Below, one piece after another: positions 1 to 12,034 of a stretch of 64,000 bases of DNA. The stretch is taken from NCBI GenBank assembly GCA_051530055.1, contig CM121342.1:12338001-12402000 (forward strand), read 5' to 3'. Numbering within the stretch: position 1 is the first letter of the stretch; each line of letters starts with the position of its first letter. Under the pieces are notes generated by a model. That model was not told the DNA's origin. It was given only the letters and a program-made list of their open reading frames with translations, and searched no databases. Made by a program: the position numbers and the translations under genes. This DNA is from Neoechinorhynchus agilis (Eukaryota; Acanthocephala).

Positions 1-710
1 CTTTTACCATTCTCTTGCTTTCGCCTCACATACGGTTTGGAAATGTCCGTTTTTAGAGCAGTAATGACAGGTGCTATCCTTAGTTGGACAGTACTGTCGT
101 GAATGAGACCCCCTACAACAATATCGACATTTTCTCTTGAACCTCCTTTGGGTGGCCATAAGCGTTTCTCCAACGTTTCGAATATCCAGCTCTTCATCGC
201 TCATCGTAACTGACGATTTCATGTCCGCAGCATTTAGGTTGCATTCGTCTTCATTTTTCGTATTCTCACCAGCTTGGATATACGCGGCCTCTAAGTTAAG
301 CGCGATCTTCAGGACTGCTTTTATCGGTTTCGGCGCTCTCTAATATCCAGCAACGAATTTCCGTTGAACGTATTCCCGAAATGAAGGCATCGCAGATCAT
401 AGAGTTTTTGCTCTCATCGGCAGTCATTTGTTTAAAAACGCACTACCTTGCCAATGCTTCTAAGATCTCCATATACTGTGAAATTGATTGATTAGCATTT
501 TGGCGAAGCGAGCAGACTCTGTAACGCCGATAAATATTGTTGACCGGTTTCACAAGTAATATTGACAATGTTTCTATGCACTGTCGTAGGTTTTCACCTC
601 GTGGATGTGTTTGAATAGAGATGTCGAAACGTTGATTAGAAGGAGATCCAGTTTGTCATGTTCGCTAATCGGGCCACACCGCTTTAGAAACAATTTGAAA
701 CTAAATAGCA
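1..710 (-). mobile_element. Fossil Ty3/gypsy gag remnant
   Basis: On the minus strand the first 220 bases encode a nucleocapsid-like segment with two zinc knuckles (spacing CxxCxxxxHxxxxC, for example CHYCSKNGHFQTVC). The region upstream reads as gag-like sequence in pieces. This is the knuckle arrangement of Ty3/gypsy gag. It is an old, broken copy that runs off the left edge of the window, so its full extent is unknown. No terminal repeat is visible at this end. Confidence 0.6.
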
Positions 711-850
711 GAATTCATAATTCTTTAATTTCAGGTTCTTGTGACCTGGTGAACCGAACTCGATTGGCGGCAGTCTCTACAAGAGAATCGGGTGCTCTGC
801 TCAACGCTATCCCAATGGCTATCGAAGAATCGATGTTTCGCATGGTATAG
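711..850 (+). mobile_element. FVP-RT fragment (post-RT region)
   Basis: About 105-140 bp match the reverse complement of 40,640-40,760, part of the large FVP-RT copy. The shared stretch corresponds to the motif WLNAIPIAP downstream of the RT domain. The orientation is opposite to the 40-kb copy. It is a short dead fragment. Confidence 0.65.
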
Positions 851-1006
851 TTCCATGGATCTCCTCTCAACCACGAGAATATAAGATCTCCAGGGTGATA
901 TCATTGGTACAACGAGCTTTTGCTTATTGCAGCTCTAGTACTGGCCTCGGACATGAATTGGATTTTATCCGGACAGAAGGGTTATCAGTTGAATCTGGTT
1001 AGAAAG

Positions 1007-1190
1007 TGTAACATACGTCACGACGCCCACCTTCACTCCATTTTCTCCAAAAACGCCCTCCGTCTTCTTCAATCCCCTCCACAATTTTCTCACAACTGTT
1101 ACAAGGTTGTGTGTGCTAGATATAAAAAATTATTCGGCAAAGGCAAACCATGGATCGAACGCAGTCGCTGAATAACTGAAGCAACATTCT
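1007..1190 (+). repeat. Possible fossil LTR remnant
   Basis: TGTAACATACGTCAC at 1007 resembles the start of the gypsy LTR at 6379 (TGTGACATACGTCAC), and ACAAGGTTGTGTGTG near 1099 matches the same LTR. The middle is unrelated, so this would be an old, rearranged LTR. Support is limited to these two short matches. Confidence 0.3.
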
Positions 1191-1329
1191 ATACTAATAA
1201 TATCCGTTTTTGAAAGTCACAATCCGATCCACTGCATGGATTTGTTGGCCCTGTCTGCTGAGGAAATCCACTCAAAGGGTAGTCTCGACAGGATTTTCTA
1301 GAATACACAGCGGAATTTTAGGCGTTGTT

Positions 1330-3010
1330 CTGGAGGCCTTCCTCTGGAATAAAAAACTAGGCCTGAAATAGCCCAAGAGCACCATAACATATCTTGGCGC
1401 TAAGCCCAATACGAGCGGCACGTCTCGCCTTAACTCTGGCTGTCTCTAAAAGTTTTCCCATCTTATGTATATCGGAGGCGGGCGAAAGGTTATTAGTGAA
1501 AGCATAACCTAAAATATCAAGTTTCTTATAAGCAGGGTCGAAATCTAAGCCAAAAAAATCCTTGATATAATCCCGGATGTTCTTCTTACCCATTCGAGAT
1601 TTAGATTTGATTAAAAATTTCGTCTTCTTTTGATTCAAAGAGAGACCCATATGAGGTAGGTGAGATTTTAAAAAGTTCAGCACGGCAACCAGTTTCGCAC
1701 GTGCTCTCAAATAATTTAACTCTTTGATAACTACAGTAAGGTCATCGGCGTACATAGTGACGCTACGACAAATCGTGCAATTTTTAATCAAAAATTGAGT
1801 TGCCAAGCAAAAAAGTATGGGCGATAAAGGTGAGCCTTGAGGGACCCCTTTGGATTGATAGAATATAGACCTTGATGGGTCATCTGCAAAGAAAAATCGT
1901 TTACATTTCAGGATGTTGTTCACCCTAGCAATTATATTAAAAGGAAAACAAAAAATCTTAAAATATTCACCATAAAAGCAATGTCAATATTATCAAAAGC
2001 TTTAGAAATATCGAAAGAGATAAGAATGTTTGTTGACTTGGGGTGACTAAAAATGTTATCTATTATTTGAGCAATTTCAGTATGAACAGATTTCCCTGGG
2101 AGGAAACCATGACAGCGCACATCAATAAGGTGATGTTTAAAAGAAAAATCCATTATAATTTTGGCCAAAACTCACTCATATATGGAAACAAACGAATTCT
2201 GAATGGAGATAGGTCTCACATCACTAGGTGAAGAAACAACCCTACCTTTTTTTACAGAGAAATATTCTTTTCGCTATGTTTATCTGAGACCATTTATCAG
2301 AAGACGCTGCCAACATGTGCTCAGCTAAGGAAGTTATATTTGCTTGATTGAGAACGTTGGTGGCTTTGAAACAGGGGAAGAACCATTGTTCGATGTAAGA
2401 TTTCTTGAACCCCACCAAATGATAAAATCATTCCGGCGTAAATCAAAACGACGAGGCTTAATTTGATTAAAATTATTGAAGACCGGGACATTACTTGCTC
2501 CATTGCAATGTTCAATGCAAAGAGCGCTAATAACATTGTCCCACCCCGAGGTTTTAATCCAACTCGCTGCGGCCCTTTTCCACGGACAAAATCTTTTTGG
2601 TGCAACGACATGCAACCAAGGAGAGGAATAAGGCATAAAATGGCTAATTCGCTTACTGTCGCAAGCTATTTGAAATCGAGTTCTACAGAGCCAGTATAAA
2701 GAGGACCAAAACTTAATCGACTCCCGATCATCGATTGCCTTCGCCATAAAAAGTTGTCTGCCAGACAGAGAGAGTACTTTTGGTTTCTGCATTTTCGAAG
2801 CCGTTCAAAAGCGCCAAAAGTGAAAGCAAAATTTATGGCAGCGTTAAAGATGTTGATGTTAAGTGTACTAAATTTAAATTTACGGCACAAAGGAGTATTC
2901 CGTCCCAATTCCCACACTAAGATATCGTATCCAGCAATACGGAAAATTGATGATTGAGAAACCAGTTTGGGTTTATCGAATGAGTTACTTCGAGCAAGAC
3001 ACAAATCTAG
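1330..3010 (-). mobile_element. LINE ORF2 fragment (endonuclease tail and reverse transcriptase)
   Basis: Read on the minus strand, 3004 down to 1357 gives the end of an APE-type endonuclease plus linker, then RT blocks: ISFDISKAFDNID (catalytic block A), GVPQGSPLSPILF (block B) and MYADDLTVV (YADD catalytic box). The RT is related to that of the longer LINE at 44-47.8 kb (PKKGLPQGSPLSPILF, YADDISAV). The reading frame is interrupted around 1925-1935 and between 2170 and 2340, so it is a dead, 5'-truncated copy. No poly-A tail or target-site duplication was recognised. Confidence 0.85.
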
Positions 3011-3270
3011 AAAAGAATGAGACCTGCCTGTGCGCGTTCATAATGCGCTTGATATGTTGCTGGTTCAACACCACCGGTCGCTGGGTTCCACGGTTGTGCG
3101 AGGCTGCTGGAAGGGGTGGGGTCAGGTTTTGAGATCGCCCATCAGCCCCAAAGGGGGTTGGCCCTGTTCCTTCGAGTGCGGCTAAGCGCTTCCGTTGTGT
3201 GCAAGTTAGCCGATAGGCTCAAAAAGGAATATAGCCGAAGCTATCAAAGAAGATGTCGCAAGACCAATAA

Positions 3271-6200
3271 TTGTATGTGGCCTTTGATAATAAATAAATA
3301 ATAATTCGATACGGTATGCAAGCAGATCAATCGCAGTATGAGAACTCGACAAATGGCGACGAAGGTGGGATTAAAGAGCTGCATTAATCGAACAAAATAG
3401 GCTATTACAACAACAGATTTTTGAACGTACGAGAGATGTTCGATCGACATCATTGAATATAAGCACTAACATGTTTCGACCATTTGATTCAGAATTAAAG
3501 ACATGGCACAATTACATTAGACAGTTCGAACATCACTTGGAAGCTTAACGGATAAGCGCATATCGTTGTTTTAAGATACGCGTTTAGCCAACGCAAAAAA
3601 AGCCAGACCAGTCACATGCGGAATGGATCGCAGAAGCACGAGGAATAGCAAACAGATGCAATTTCTTTTCAGAAGAGATAAAGAACGAGAGATCGGCCAT
3701 TGATGATCGTTTACGTGATCTAGTAATTGCTCATACACCAAGTCAACATTTACGGGTGCGAGCACTAGAGTTGGATGATCCGTCGTTAATTCAAATTATG
3801 AAAATCGCAAAGACCATAGAAATGACCGGTAGAGCAATAGAACGAATGCAAACGGAGTAACGAGATAAAGTTAACCTGGAAAAAGTTGATGAGATCGAGT
3901 TTAGAAAAACAAATGGGTCAAAGATATTCAAATGTGGATACTGCGGTGGTCAGCGGCATGCAAAGCTATCGGATTGTTTTGCAAGGAAATTAAAATGTTA
4001 CAATTGTGGCCGGTTGGGTCACATTCGACGATGCTGCCGCAGCAAGGGTAAAGTTTATTTGATGGAACCGAATTCACGTTCTCTGTTGACAATCGCCACA
4101 CCCATCGGATATTTTCGATATTGCCGGCTTCCATTCGGGTTTCAGCAGCGCCGTTAATGTTCCAGCGCTACATAGAACAGCCGATTGCAGATATTTATGG
4201 CGTCGCTGTTTACCTAGATGATATAATAACCACTGGCAAGGATGATGCGAGTCATCTAAACAGATTGGAAGAAGTGTTAAAAAGGTTGCAGAAAGCTGGA
4301 ATGCGAATAAGAGGAAATAAATGCATTTTTCTTCAACAAGAAGTATTTGATGGCGTCGCTGTTAACCTAGATAATATAATAATCACTGGCAAGGATGTTT
4401 GGATAACAATTCAATTTGACCCAGTAACGAGAGGATCAAAGCGATTCAAAACATGAAAACACCAACGAATGCAGAACTCCGAGCATTTCTTGGATCGGTA
4501 AACTTTTTGCAGAAGTTCCTACCAAATATACAAGCCAAGTGTGCAGGTTTGTATAAACTGACGAGTTCGAAATGTGTATGGGCATGGTTAGATGAGATGA
4601 CAAACCAAATCAAAAAGATCAAGGATGCTTTGGCTGACGCCAGAGTAAATTGCAGGTTATTTGTGATGCATGTGAGCGAGGAGTCGGCGCTGTTCTACTA
4701 CAAGAAGCACACAAAGAAATGTATCGACCAGTAGCGTATGCGTACAGAACATTGAAAGCCGCGGAGCAAAAATATGCTCAAATCGATAGAGAAGCACTCG
4801 CTCTGGTGCTCGGAGTCACCCAATTCAACATGTTTCTGGCCGGCCGTGAATTTGTGCTGAAAACTGACAATAAGCCACTGAATTATGTATTCGGCGATAA
4901 GAGAGATCTGCGAAAAGTAGTAAACCACCGATTAGTGCGTTGGGGATTGATACTTTCACAGTACAAATACGTCTTGGAACATATAAAAGGACAGGAGAAT
5001 AACATGGCGGATGTACTCTCGCGGCTCTCGTGTGAAGAAACCGAGGATGAATCTGTGCTTGATGAGGTAAACGATAGCTCAATCAAACTCATACAAGATG
5101 AAAGAGCAGATTTCTTGGAATTAACCGTAGAAAGGATAAAGGTGGAAACAGCTCAAGGCACGGTCCTACATCAAGTAAAGTCATTTGTAGAAAAAATTGG
5201 CTGTCGACGACACATGCCTCACTACAAGCTTACAGTAGTCGATACACGGAGCTCGCAACCGAAGACGGAATCGTGATGTGGAATACTAAAATCATAATCC
5301 CGAAAACACTCCAGCAAGATGCTTTGGGTGCATACACGCCGGACATCCAGGTATTACGTCGATGAAGGCATTAGCCCGTTATTTTGTGTGGTGGCCGAAC
5401 ATCAATCAGGATATAGAGACGTTCGTTGGTCGGTGTGTTGATTGCCAAGAAAATGGGCTCAAAGAACCCGAACATCCAATGTTCACTTACAACATCCCGA
5501 GTGAGCCGTGGACGCGAGTTCACGTGGATTTCGCTGGTCCATGCGATGAAGTATCATATTTAGTCATGATCTGTGCATTGACAAAGTGGGCAGAGGTAAT
5601 CATGCTGCAACGCACTACGGCCGAATGTGTGATAAGGAGCATGAGGGAGGTTTTTGCTCAATTGCACATACCAGAGGAGCTGGTTTCTGATAATGGTCCG
5701 CCATTCACGTCAAATCAATTCCAGTCGTTTTTAAGAACCAACGGAATACGGCACAACCGCATCACACCCTATCACTCTCGGTCAAATGGATTGTTCCGCG
5801 ATTGAAAGTACAACAATTTCCCTTATCATACAGAAACACGCCGCACAGCACAACAGGCAAATCCCCGGCGGTTATGCTGTATTAAAGGAGGCTGCCAACA
5901 ATGTTGGATCAATTGAAACCAACATGTAAATCAACAATGTATCGAAAACAGTCAGAACAAAAAACGAGAGAATTTTTTTCCGAATGAGGTATGGCTAAAA
6001 CGAAATGATGCAGCAAAATGGACTAAGGCACGAGTGTTGGATAGATCAAACTGGTCATCGTACAGAGTCCGAAATAACACGGTCATCGTAAGGGTTCATA
6101 GTGATTAATTAAGGAGACGAGTAGCCACACCATCAGTTGACCATTCTAGCAATCAGAGAGAACAAGACGAGAAGAATCAAACAACAACACAGACCAGCGC

Positions 6201-6528
6201 ATCCAACGAAGTTGAACAAAGAGATGTAGCAGACGTAGTGTCGAAATCGAAGTCGAGCGACAAAGAGAGAGGCGAAGGTGTCGAACCATTGTTGCGTCGC
6301 AGTCAAAGAGTTCGTAGACCCCCGAAAAGATTTCAGGATTTCATAATGAACTTAAAAAAAAATTGAGAAAGGGAGGAATGTGACATACGTCACATGCGTT
6401 AAATTACAAGGTTGTGTGTGGTTGATATAAGTGCGTTTTTCGTTGGGCAGCAGCGTGTTGATTAATAAAATACACGTACTATTCGATACGGTATGCAGGC
6501 AGATCAATCGCAGTATGAGGAATCGACA
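3271..6528 (+). mobile_element. Fossil Ty3/gypsy LTR retrotransposon
   Basis: Parts in order: the tail of a 5' LTR ending near 3350; a TGGCGACGAAGGTGGGA leader just after it; gag with two zinc knuckles near 3930-4030 (CGYCGGQRHAKLSDC, CYNCGRLGHIRRCC); reverse transcriptase pieces at about 4120-4560; RNase H at about 4650-5030; an integrase with zinc-binding and catalytic segments at 5362-5805; and a 3' LTR at 6379-6528. This order (RT, RNase H, integrase) is that of the Ty3/gypsy family. It is broken in many places and is clearly old; the two LTR ends differ from each other. Confidence 0.9.
6379..6528 (+). repeat. 3' LTR of fossil gypsy element
   Basis: This 150-bp segment starts TGTGACATAC and ends ATCGACA (TG..CA ends). 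Its last 60 bp match the 5' LTR tail at 3290-3350 and a third copy of the tail at 7250-7303. An LTR this short is unusual but occurs in gypsy-like elements. Confidence 0.75.
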
Positions 6529-6544
6529 AATCAAATTCACTCAT

Positions 6545-6690
6545 TTCATCTACCTCAAAAGTCGACGTAGTCATCTTAACAGAAACGTGGCTTACCCCCT
6601 TCAACAGCAATTCAGCAATCCTTCCCGGTTACTCTTCCATACATACCGCGAAGACCGTCCAGGAGGGGGTCTCAAATTACTTCCAACTGT
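6545..6690 (+). mobile_element. LINE endonuclease fragment (CR1/L2-like)
   Basis: The + strand reads VVILTETWLTPFNSN..GYSSIHTYREDRPGGG, matching the APE-endonuclease blocks (ETWL and the DRPGGG turn) of CR1/L2-type LINEs. It begins right after the gypsy 3' LTR and is truncated on both sides. A second fragment of the same domain lies at 12,290-12,660. Confidence 0.65.
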
Positions 6691-6699
6691 GGTAAGACG

Positions 6700-7305
6700 T
6701 CAGCGATACGCATAGTACGATCGATAGTGTGTAGTGCATATACTTTTGAACATTGTGGTTTGACACTTAGAAAAAAACATAGAGTTAGTAAAAGCATGCC
6801 GGCATCAAGTGGCGACGAGGGTGGGATGTAGCTCAAGGACCTGGTGAAAGTGATGATGGCTCAAAAGAAGCAGCAGGGGGAAGTGATGACGCAGCTGTTA
6901 AAATTGATGGCCAACGAGAAAAAAAGCATAGAGGTAAGATCCATCCCAGTGTTCCATGGTTATAATAAAGAAAGCCAAGAGTGGAATGAATACGTCGAAC
7001 AAGTAGAAGAGCATCTAAAATCCAATTGGCTTTATGAGGAAAAAAGTAAAAAATCGAGCATATTAGCATGGATGGGTGCTTAAGCCTTTAAGAATCTAAA
7101 GAAACTCACGGCAGCTCAGGATATGGAAACATTGTCTTTCAAAGAGATTGTCCAGCTACTGGCCAAGCATTATGAAAATGAGAAACCAGAAATTATGGCA
7201 CGATAGGAATTTAATTCGGTGCCTAAGCGGGACAATCAATCACACGCGGAATGAGATTCGACACGGTATGCAGGCAGATCAATCGCAGTATGAGAACTCG
7301 ACAGG
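6700..7305 (+). mobile_element. Second fossil gypsy gag with LTR tail
   Basis: A leader (AGTGGCGACGAGGGTGGGA at 6795) is followed by gag-like sequence (VRSIPVFHGYNKESQEWNEY, then LLAKHYENEKPE). The piece ends with an LTR tail at 7256-7303 like that of the neighbouring gypsy copy. Only gag and end pieces remain. It is a broken, old fragment. Confidence 0.65.
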
Positions 7306-7379
7306 AAGGCGATCAGGAGCGCTAGGTTTGGGAGGCCGACAGTCGTGACATCGGATAAGGACCGTGCGTTTCTTGAGTT

Positions 7380-7836
7380 GCCGTTTATTGACGATTCCTC
7401 CTATCAGAGTTTATCCGGGTCTTATTGGCAGGCCACCAGTGCAAACGTACTCTCGTCTATTCCAAACGAAGGAAGAATCTTCATGGTCTGATCTGTCCGA
7501 GCAATCGTGAATGCCCAAGTGGTGCGGTATATAGAATACTTTGCTCGGATTGTGATCGATGCTGGGAGGAGGATGAGGGAACATCGCTATTCACTGAGGA
7601 AACAGGATACGAACTCCGCTTTGGTTTCCCACTCTCTGAATGCGGGCCATAAGATCGATATTAACGACGCATATTTGTTGGAACGCAATGACCATAAGGT
7701 TGAGCGTGTTATTGTCGAAGCCATGTTCATTCAGGCAGCCAATACGTTCGAGGGAAATAAGACAGATTATTCCCTAAGGTTGGTGATACCTCCCAATAAG
7801 ACAATGAGGTTGCCTAATTCCTTTTTAGATAATTGA
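7380..7836 (+). mobile_element. Penelope-like element C-terminal fragment (GIY-YIG)
   Basis: The sequence encodes GAVYRILCSDCDR, then RRMREHRYSLRKQDTNSALV and HSLNAGHKIDINDAYLL. These are the blocks of the GIY-YIG endonuclease that follows the reverse transcriptase in Penelope-like elements (zinc-finger-like CxxC, RxxEH, SALxxH, H-I-D). A frame change near 7560-7580 breaks the domain. No RT is attached, so this is a 5'-truncated copy. Confidence 0.75.
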
Positions 7837-7979
7837 CTGAAGAAGTCCAGTGTGATTGGACGAAATATTTCAATTAAAGTGATTCTTGGATATAATTTTT
7901 TCCCCCGCTTCCACATGTGTTAACGAAGTGTTACGCAGTGCGAAGATTACAAGGTTAAATAAAGGGACCTGAGTCGAAA

Positions 7980-8225
7980 TCATTATTTTGTTCCTTTTGG
8001 CGTTGAGAAACTCGCGTCGTTTGGTACTGCGGCGCACGACCTGGTCAAGCAATTGTACAAGAGATTGAGACAAATGACTGGCGATCCGCGATCAGGAGCA
8101 TTCCTCCTACAAAACATAAGTCCGGCTGTGCAACGGCGAAACGCTGCATCCGTCCTTTCGTCCGTTACACCAGGACGGCAGCTGAGTGATCCAGAGCGGT
8201 GGTGTGAATGGTCTAACACTATCTA
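7980..8225 (+). mobile_element. FVP-RT C-terminal fragment
   Basis: The + strand reads YFVPFGVEKLASFGTAAHDL, then MTGDPRSGAFLLQNIS and QRRNAASVLSSVTPGRQL, ending DPERWCEW. This is the conserved C-terminal block of the FVP-RT family, near identical to the 40.33-40.59 kb end on the other strand. It is 5'-truncated. Confidence 0.8.
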
Positions 8226-8339
8226 TTTTGTTTTTCACGTCGAAAGTACGCTTAGAGCTAATAAAGATTGTATATTCTTCATAGAATTTTTTGGAAATTA
8301 AACTTTTATTTGTAGAACATAATAAAGTACAAAACGTGC

Positions 8340-8830
8340 AATCACCACCGTCCGTAAAATTGGAGCTTCTCTCCTTCCTCGGCTGTCGCTATCACGCTAG
8401 CAGCATTGCCTCGTTGTACTGCAAGCGTGATATTTTGTCGCAGGAATACACCTGCTCGTGCGTCGCCGGTAGTTTCTCTCAATTTCTTCGAGAGATCCTG
8501 GAGCAGAGTGAGTGCCGAGCTGCCAAGCGTTCCATACGTGTCTACTCCGAAGGGGACAAAATAGTGGGCCCTTGCTAATTCTCTATATTTTCGGGGAGGA
8601 GGTGGAATTTCAAAACTGTCACTACTGCATGGGTGTTTTGACCTGAGTATTTGTAGTGTCGCGTTGTCTCCTTTTGCAAAACTGTCGGAAGATGATAATA
8701 ACCGAACAGCCCCCTGAACATCTTCGTCCGCAAGCTTCGAAGAGACAGGTTCAGTAAGGGATCGCTTTGAAAAACGGCAACGAAACCCTTCCTTCGTGCG
8801 TCCCTTACGAACCTCGCGAAATTTCATTTC
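8340..8830 (-). mobile_element. Internally deleted FVP-RT copy
   Basis: On the minus strand the N-terminal linker of the family (SSKLADEDVQGAVRLLSSSD, LRSKHPCSSDSFEIPPPP) runs directly into the C-terminal block (ARAHYFVPFGVDTYGTLGSS..QRGNAASVIATAEEGEKLQF). The whole RT domain is absent, yet the frame stays open. The open frame also runs upstream into the endonuclease of the neighbouring LINE, giving a 277-codon chimera. The C-terminal block is the one seen in the many short copies elsewhere, so this deleted form may be the one that spread. Confidence 0.8.
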
Positions 8831-11170
8831 GAAATTGTTAAATATTTTTTCGAAGGAGGCCACCCTTTCGCTAACTAAACGGAAAAAGGCCACGTTGAGT
8901 GAAGAGATGTGATAGGATTTGCGGAGCGCATTAATAGGACCGAATGACCATATAAGGATATCATGACCTAAAAGGTCAAAAAGAGACACCTGCCGATCCA
9001 ATTGAGTTGAAAAGTTCAGATATCTCTTAAAAATGATTAGATCCAGGAACGAGTATGTATTTGAGGCGAGATTGTGGAAAGAGGGAGTATTGGGGAAGGT
9101 TAGAGAATAAAGGGGTTTGACTGCGTTAACAATAGCTCTGGACCATTTTAATGATGGATCGTTAAAATCCCCCACAACAAAATCGTTATAGGCTTATGTA
9201 TGGTCGATGAATAAAACCCGGTCTAATGTACAAATTTACAATCGAGAGGTAATTCCGATTAAGGAGAATTTTAAAAAGGGAGTACGACATTTCCGGTGAA
9301 GTGTAAGAAGATATAAGTTTGGGATTTAAAGAGGAATGAAAAATTGAAATAAGACCTTGTGAGGCGGGACTGAATGGGGCAGTAATAAAAGACAAGAACA
9401 TTGAACAGTTAAGATGAGGTATATAGTTATAGAGTTGGTGTAGAGTATAAATACTTTTCGTTTTCTGCAGAAAGATGATGGAAACTCCTGGTATGAAACG
9501 AGCGAGCTTAGTAAGATTAGTCGCCCCTCCATAATTCCATTGTAACACTCGAAGATCCCCCATCATTACCTGTGCCTTCGGATTATCAGAAATTTCTGGC
9601 GGTATCATCTGATATTAGGGCCGCAGTTCCGTTGTTAATAAGCGAAGCCTGAGTGTTAATGATCCTGGTAACATATTCTATGTCGGTTTCTTCGACCTCC
9701 ATGAAGACGTCCTCATTATCGGAGTGGGTTACACTCGAGCCAACATTGAATTTCTTGGCCGCTTGAGAGTTCGTCTCAGTCGCATTTGCTCTTTTAAGCT
9801 TTGTGCCACGTTGTCTAGGCAAACTCGATGAGATTAAGTCAGGGAGATTTACCAAATTCCCAATGAGTGTGCTCAATTTCTTCTCAAAAAATATGATGGC
9901 CTCAGTGAAGCGCGCCTGCATGACTGTTAGAAGTTTGTTGCAGGACTCCTCTAAACGTTTTTCCAGAATTTCCATGGTAACTAATTGCGATGGGGCAAGC
10001 AATGCGAGTCATTAGAGTCCGTGTTCTTCAAGGTTGTATCCTTTGAGAAGGAGGCTGCTCGAGGAGGAGGCACTACGAACGGACTTGCTGAGACAGCCGG
10101 TTTCCGCACGACGCTAGCGCCTGTATTAACAATGGACTGTCTTTTTTGAGCACATGCCCAGTGCTTCTTGAATTCAAGACATTCATTGTAGAATACAGAG
10201 TTTTGTCCATTGCAGTTGACACATCTTTTGACTGACTTGCTTGGGCAATTTTGAGCAGAATGACCTGTCTCGGCACAATAACATTTCGGGGTTTCCGAAT
10301 TAGGACATTGTTTAGCCCAGTGACCCCATATGTGGCATAGGTTGCAATGAGGGAAAATACAGTCATCTTGATGACTCCCCGATTTATGTGTGAAGCGAAT
10401 CGCAAAACAATTAAAAGCACAATGCATTTTTCCACAAATGTCGTCTCTTACTTGCCTTGATCCTTCCACCATCGCTATCGAGATTGGAATGCCAGACCTT
10501 CTGGAGTTGAGGAAAAATTTGATCTTCACATTGAAGAGTTTTTCGAACTCTTCTTTGTCTTCAGCAACTAAGTTGGGCTGTAGACCGTTAGCCAGGAACT
10601 GTACCCTTTGAGTGATCGCTTCCACCGAGAAAACATCTCTAGGAAGCTTAGATTCAGCAAAATCATTTAGGTTGGATAACCAAGCACTGTCCGTTAGGTA
10701 AACTCTTAGAATGCCTCCGAAATAAGTGATACGATCAATTCTTTTTATGCCATTTTTTTTGGTATGAACGCGTCCATTAAGCGACGCTTTGGTTGTAGAT
10801 CACATCCTTAGGCAGTATCGGATTTGATTTGATCATGAGTATGTGTGGCCATCTCTTGACCGGAAAAACTAGGTACTCGTGTTGAGCTTGATTGAGGATG
10901 TCACCTGTTGGGGGATTTCTTGAATTTGAGACCCCTCCAACAGGAGCTGAGAAGTGGGATTCGATCCTGAATCAGTGACTAATTGCTGTTTGTCGCGCTT
11001 CATATCTCCGAGAATACTACTCCGAACCTCCGGAGGTATAGGAATTCTCAGAGAAGTGGGTGGCCGTTTGCCACCCTCCGCCAAAACTTTGGTGCGCATT
11101 GTTTTTGATCGGTGATGAATTTGAGCTAAATCGCCCATTATTATATCTGGCGCCCAGCTAAGAACCAACC
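8831..11170 (-). mobile_element. LINE with zinc-knuckle ORF1 and APE endonuclease
   Basis: Reading down the minus strand: an ORF1 start region at 11,168-10,869 (RPPTSLRIPIPPEVRSSIL); ORF1 zinc knuckles at 10,390-10,150 (CNLCHIWGHWAKQC, CYCAETGHSAQNC, CVNC); a Ser/Thr-rich tail to 9586; then ORF2 with endonuclease blocks LRVLQWNYGGA (9560) and MGDFNDPSLKW (9175). The RT is missing: an FVP-RT copy abuts the endonuclease at about 8830. ORF1 resembles that of the 44-kb LINE. Several frame changes show it is dead. Confidence 0.8.
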
Positions 11171-11521
11171 GCCATCACTTAAAAAAATGTCATACTGTTC
11201 CAGACCACATATAAAGGTAACATAAAATTACGAAATGTTTAGATCAAGCATCATTAAAAAATCTTCAATTGTATTATTTGAATTACAAAATTCTCTTTTT
11301 AATTTCAAATAAAATCACCGGTTAGGGTACCATCTTGATGGAGATTTTGAGGCCTTCAGAGAAGGCTACGCATCCGTTTCCTTGTTTAATAAACTTGCGG
11401 AAGTGTACATGAGATACAGTTATCGGACTTAATTAATGTGGTAAGACCCAACTCTAGAAATGCAAAAATTACAGGGTCATATTCGCTTATTTTAATTTTA
11501 AGATTATATTGCGGATTGCAT

Positions 11522-11600
11522 TCACATGGTTAGATATGTTGTTATTTGGGTCGCTTGTCAACAAACGAGAGTAATCATTAAAGACGAATGAATATTTCGG
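11522..11600 (+). repeat. Short interspersed repeat, family 3
   Basis: Contains TTATTTGGGTCGCTTGTC and ATTAAAGACGAATGAATATT, shared with 24,995-25,060 and with both arms of the hairpin at 34,971-35,102. The flank ATATGTTGTTATTT is also shared with the 34.9-kb copy. It does not code. It is immediately followed by an FVP-RT fragment. Confidence 0.7.
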
Positions 11601-11609
11601 GCTGTGGAA

Positions 11610-11685
11610 CGCATCATCCGTCGATTCGACCGTTACACCAGGACGGCAGCTGGGTGATCCAGAGCGGTGGTGTGAATGATTTCAT
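11610..11685 (+). mobile_element. FVP-RT 3' end fragment
   Basis: About 70 bp (GTTACACCAGGACGGCAGCT..GATCCAGAGCGGTGGTGTGAATG) match the terminal part of the copies at 8160-8215 and 40,325-40,380. The fragment is too short to code. Confidence 0.7.
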
Positions 11686-11940
11686 GTCTGAAAAAAGAAT
11701 TTATTTTTAAACGAAAGGTTCTTTGTCATCTACGATGAAAAACCCGAATTAACAATTATTTTTCGGTTTAAACTATTGAAAGCAACATGCCCAGAAAAGT
11801 AAAAATTCAAGAACTTTTATTGCGATAGTATCAAAAGTAAGTTATCAGATCGCTAGCCGTGTAAACTTAAAAATAATGAAAAAAATCACAAATAAAGTAC
11901 AGTATGTCGATATATGAGGTACCGGGGAATATGATTGGAT

Positions 11941-12034
11941 TTATTGTTTAGGTCTATACCCGGTAAATGATTAATTATTAAAGTCGTTTCGAACCAATAA
12001 ATAATCATTTATCGGGTATAGATCTAAACAATAA
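11941..12034. repeat. Short hairpin repeat, family 2
   Basis: Inverted repeat with 33-bp arms (11,941-11,973 and 12,002-12,034; a few mismatches) starting TTATTGTTTAGGTCTATACC. The inner part carries AAAGTCGTTTCGAACC, shared with copies at 32,175, 40,131 and 51,512. It is non-coding and probably a small non-autonomous element or its terminal repeat. Confidence 0.75.

Noticed and set aside
3571-4134. Minus-strand frames in the gypsy gag region
   Set aside because: Shadows of the fossil gag on the other strand; the zinc knuckles are on +.
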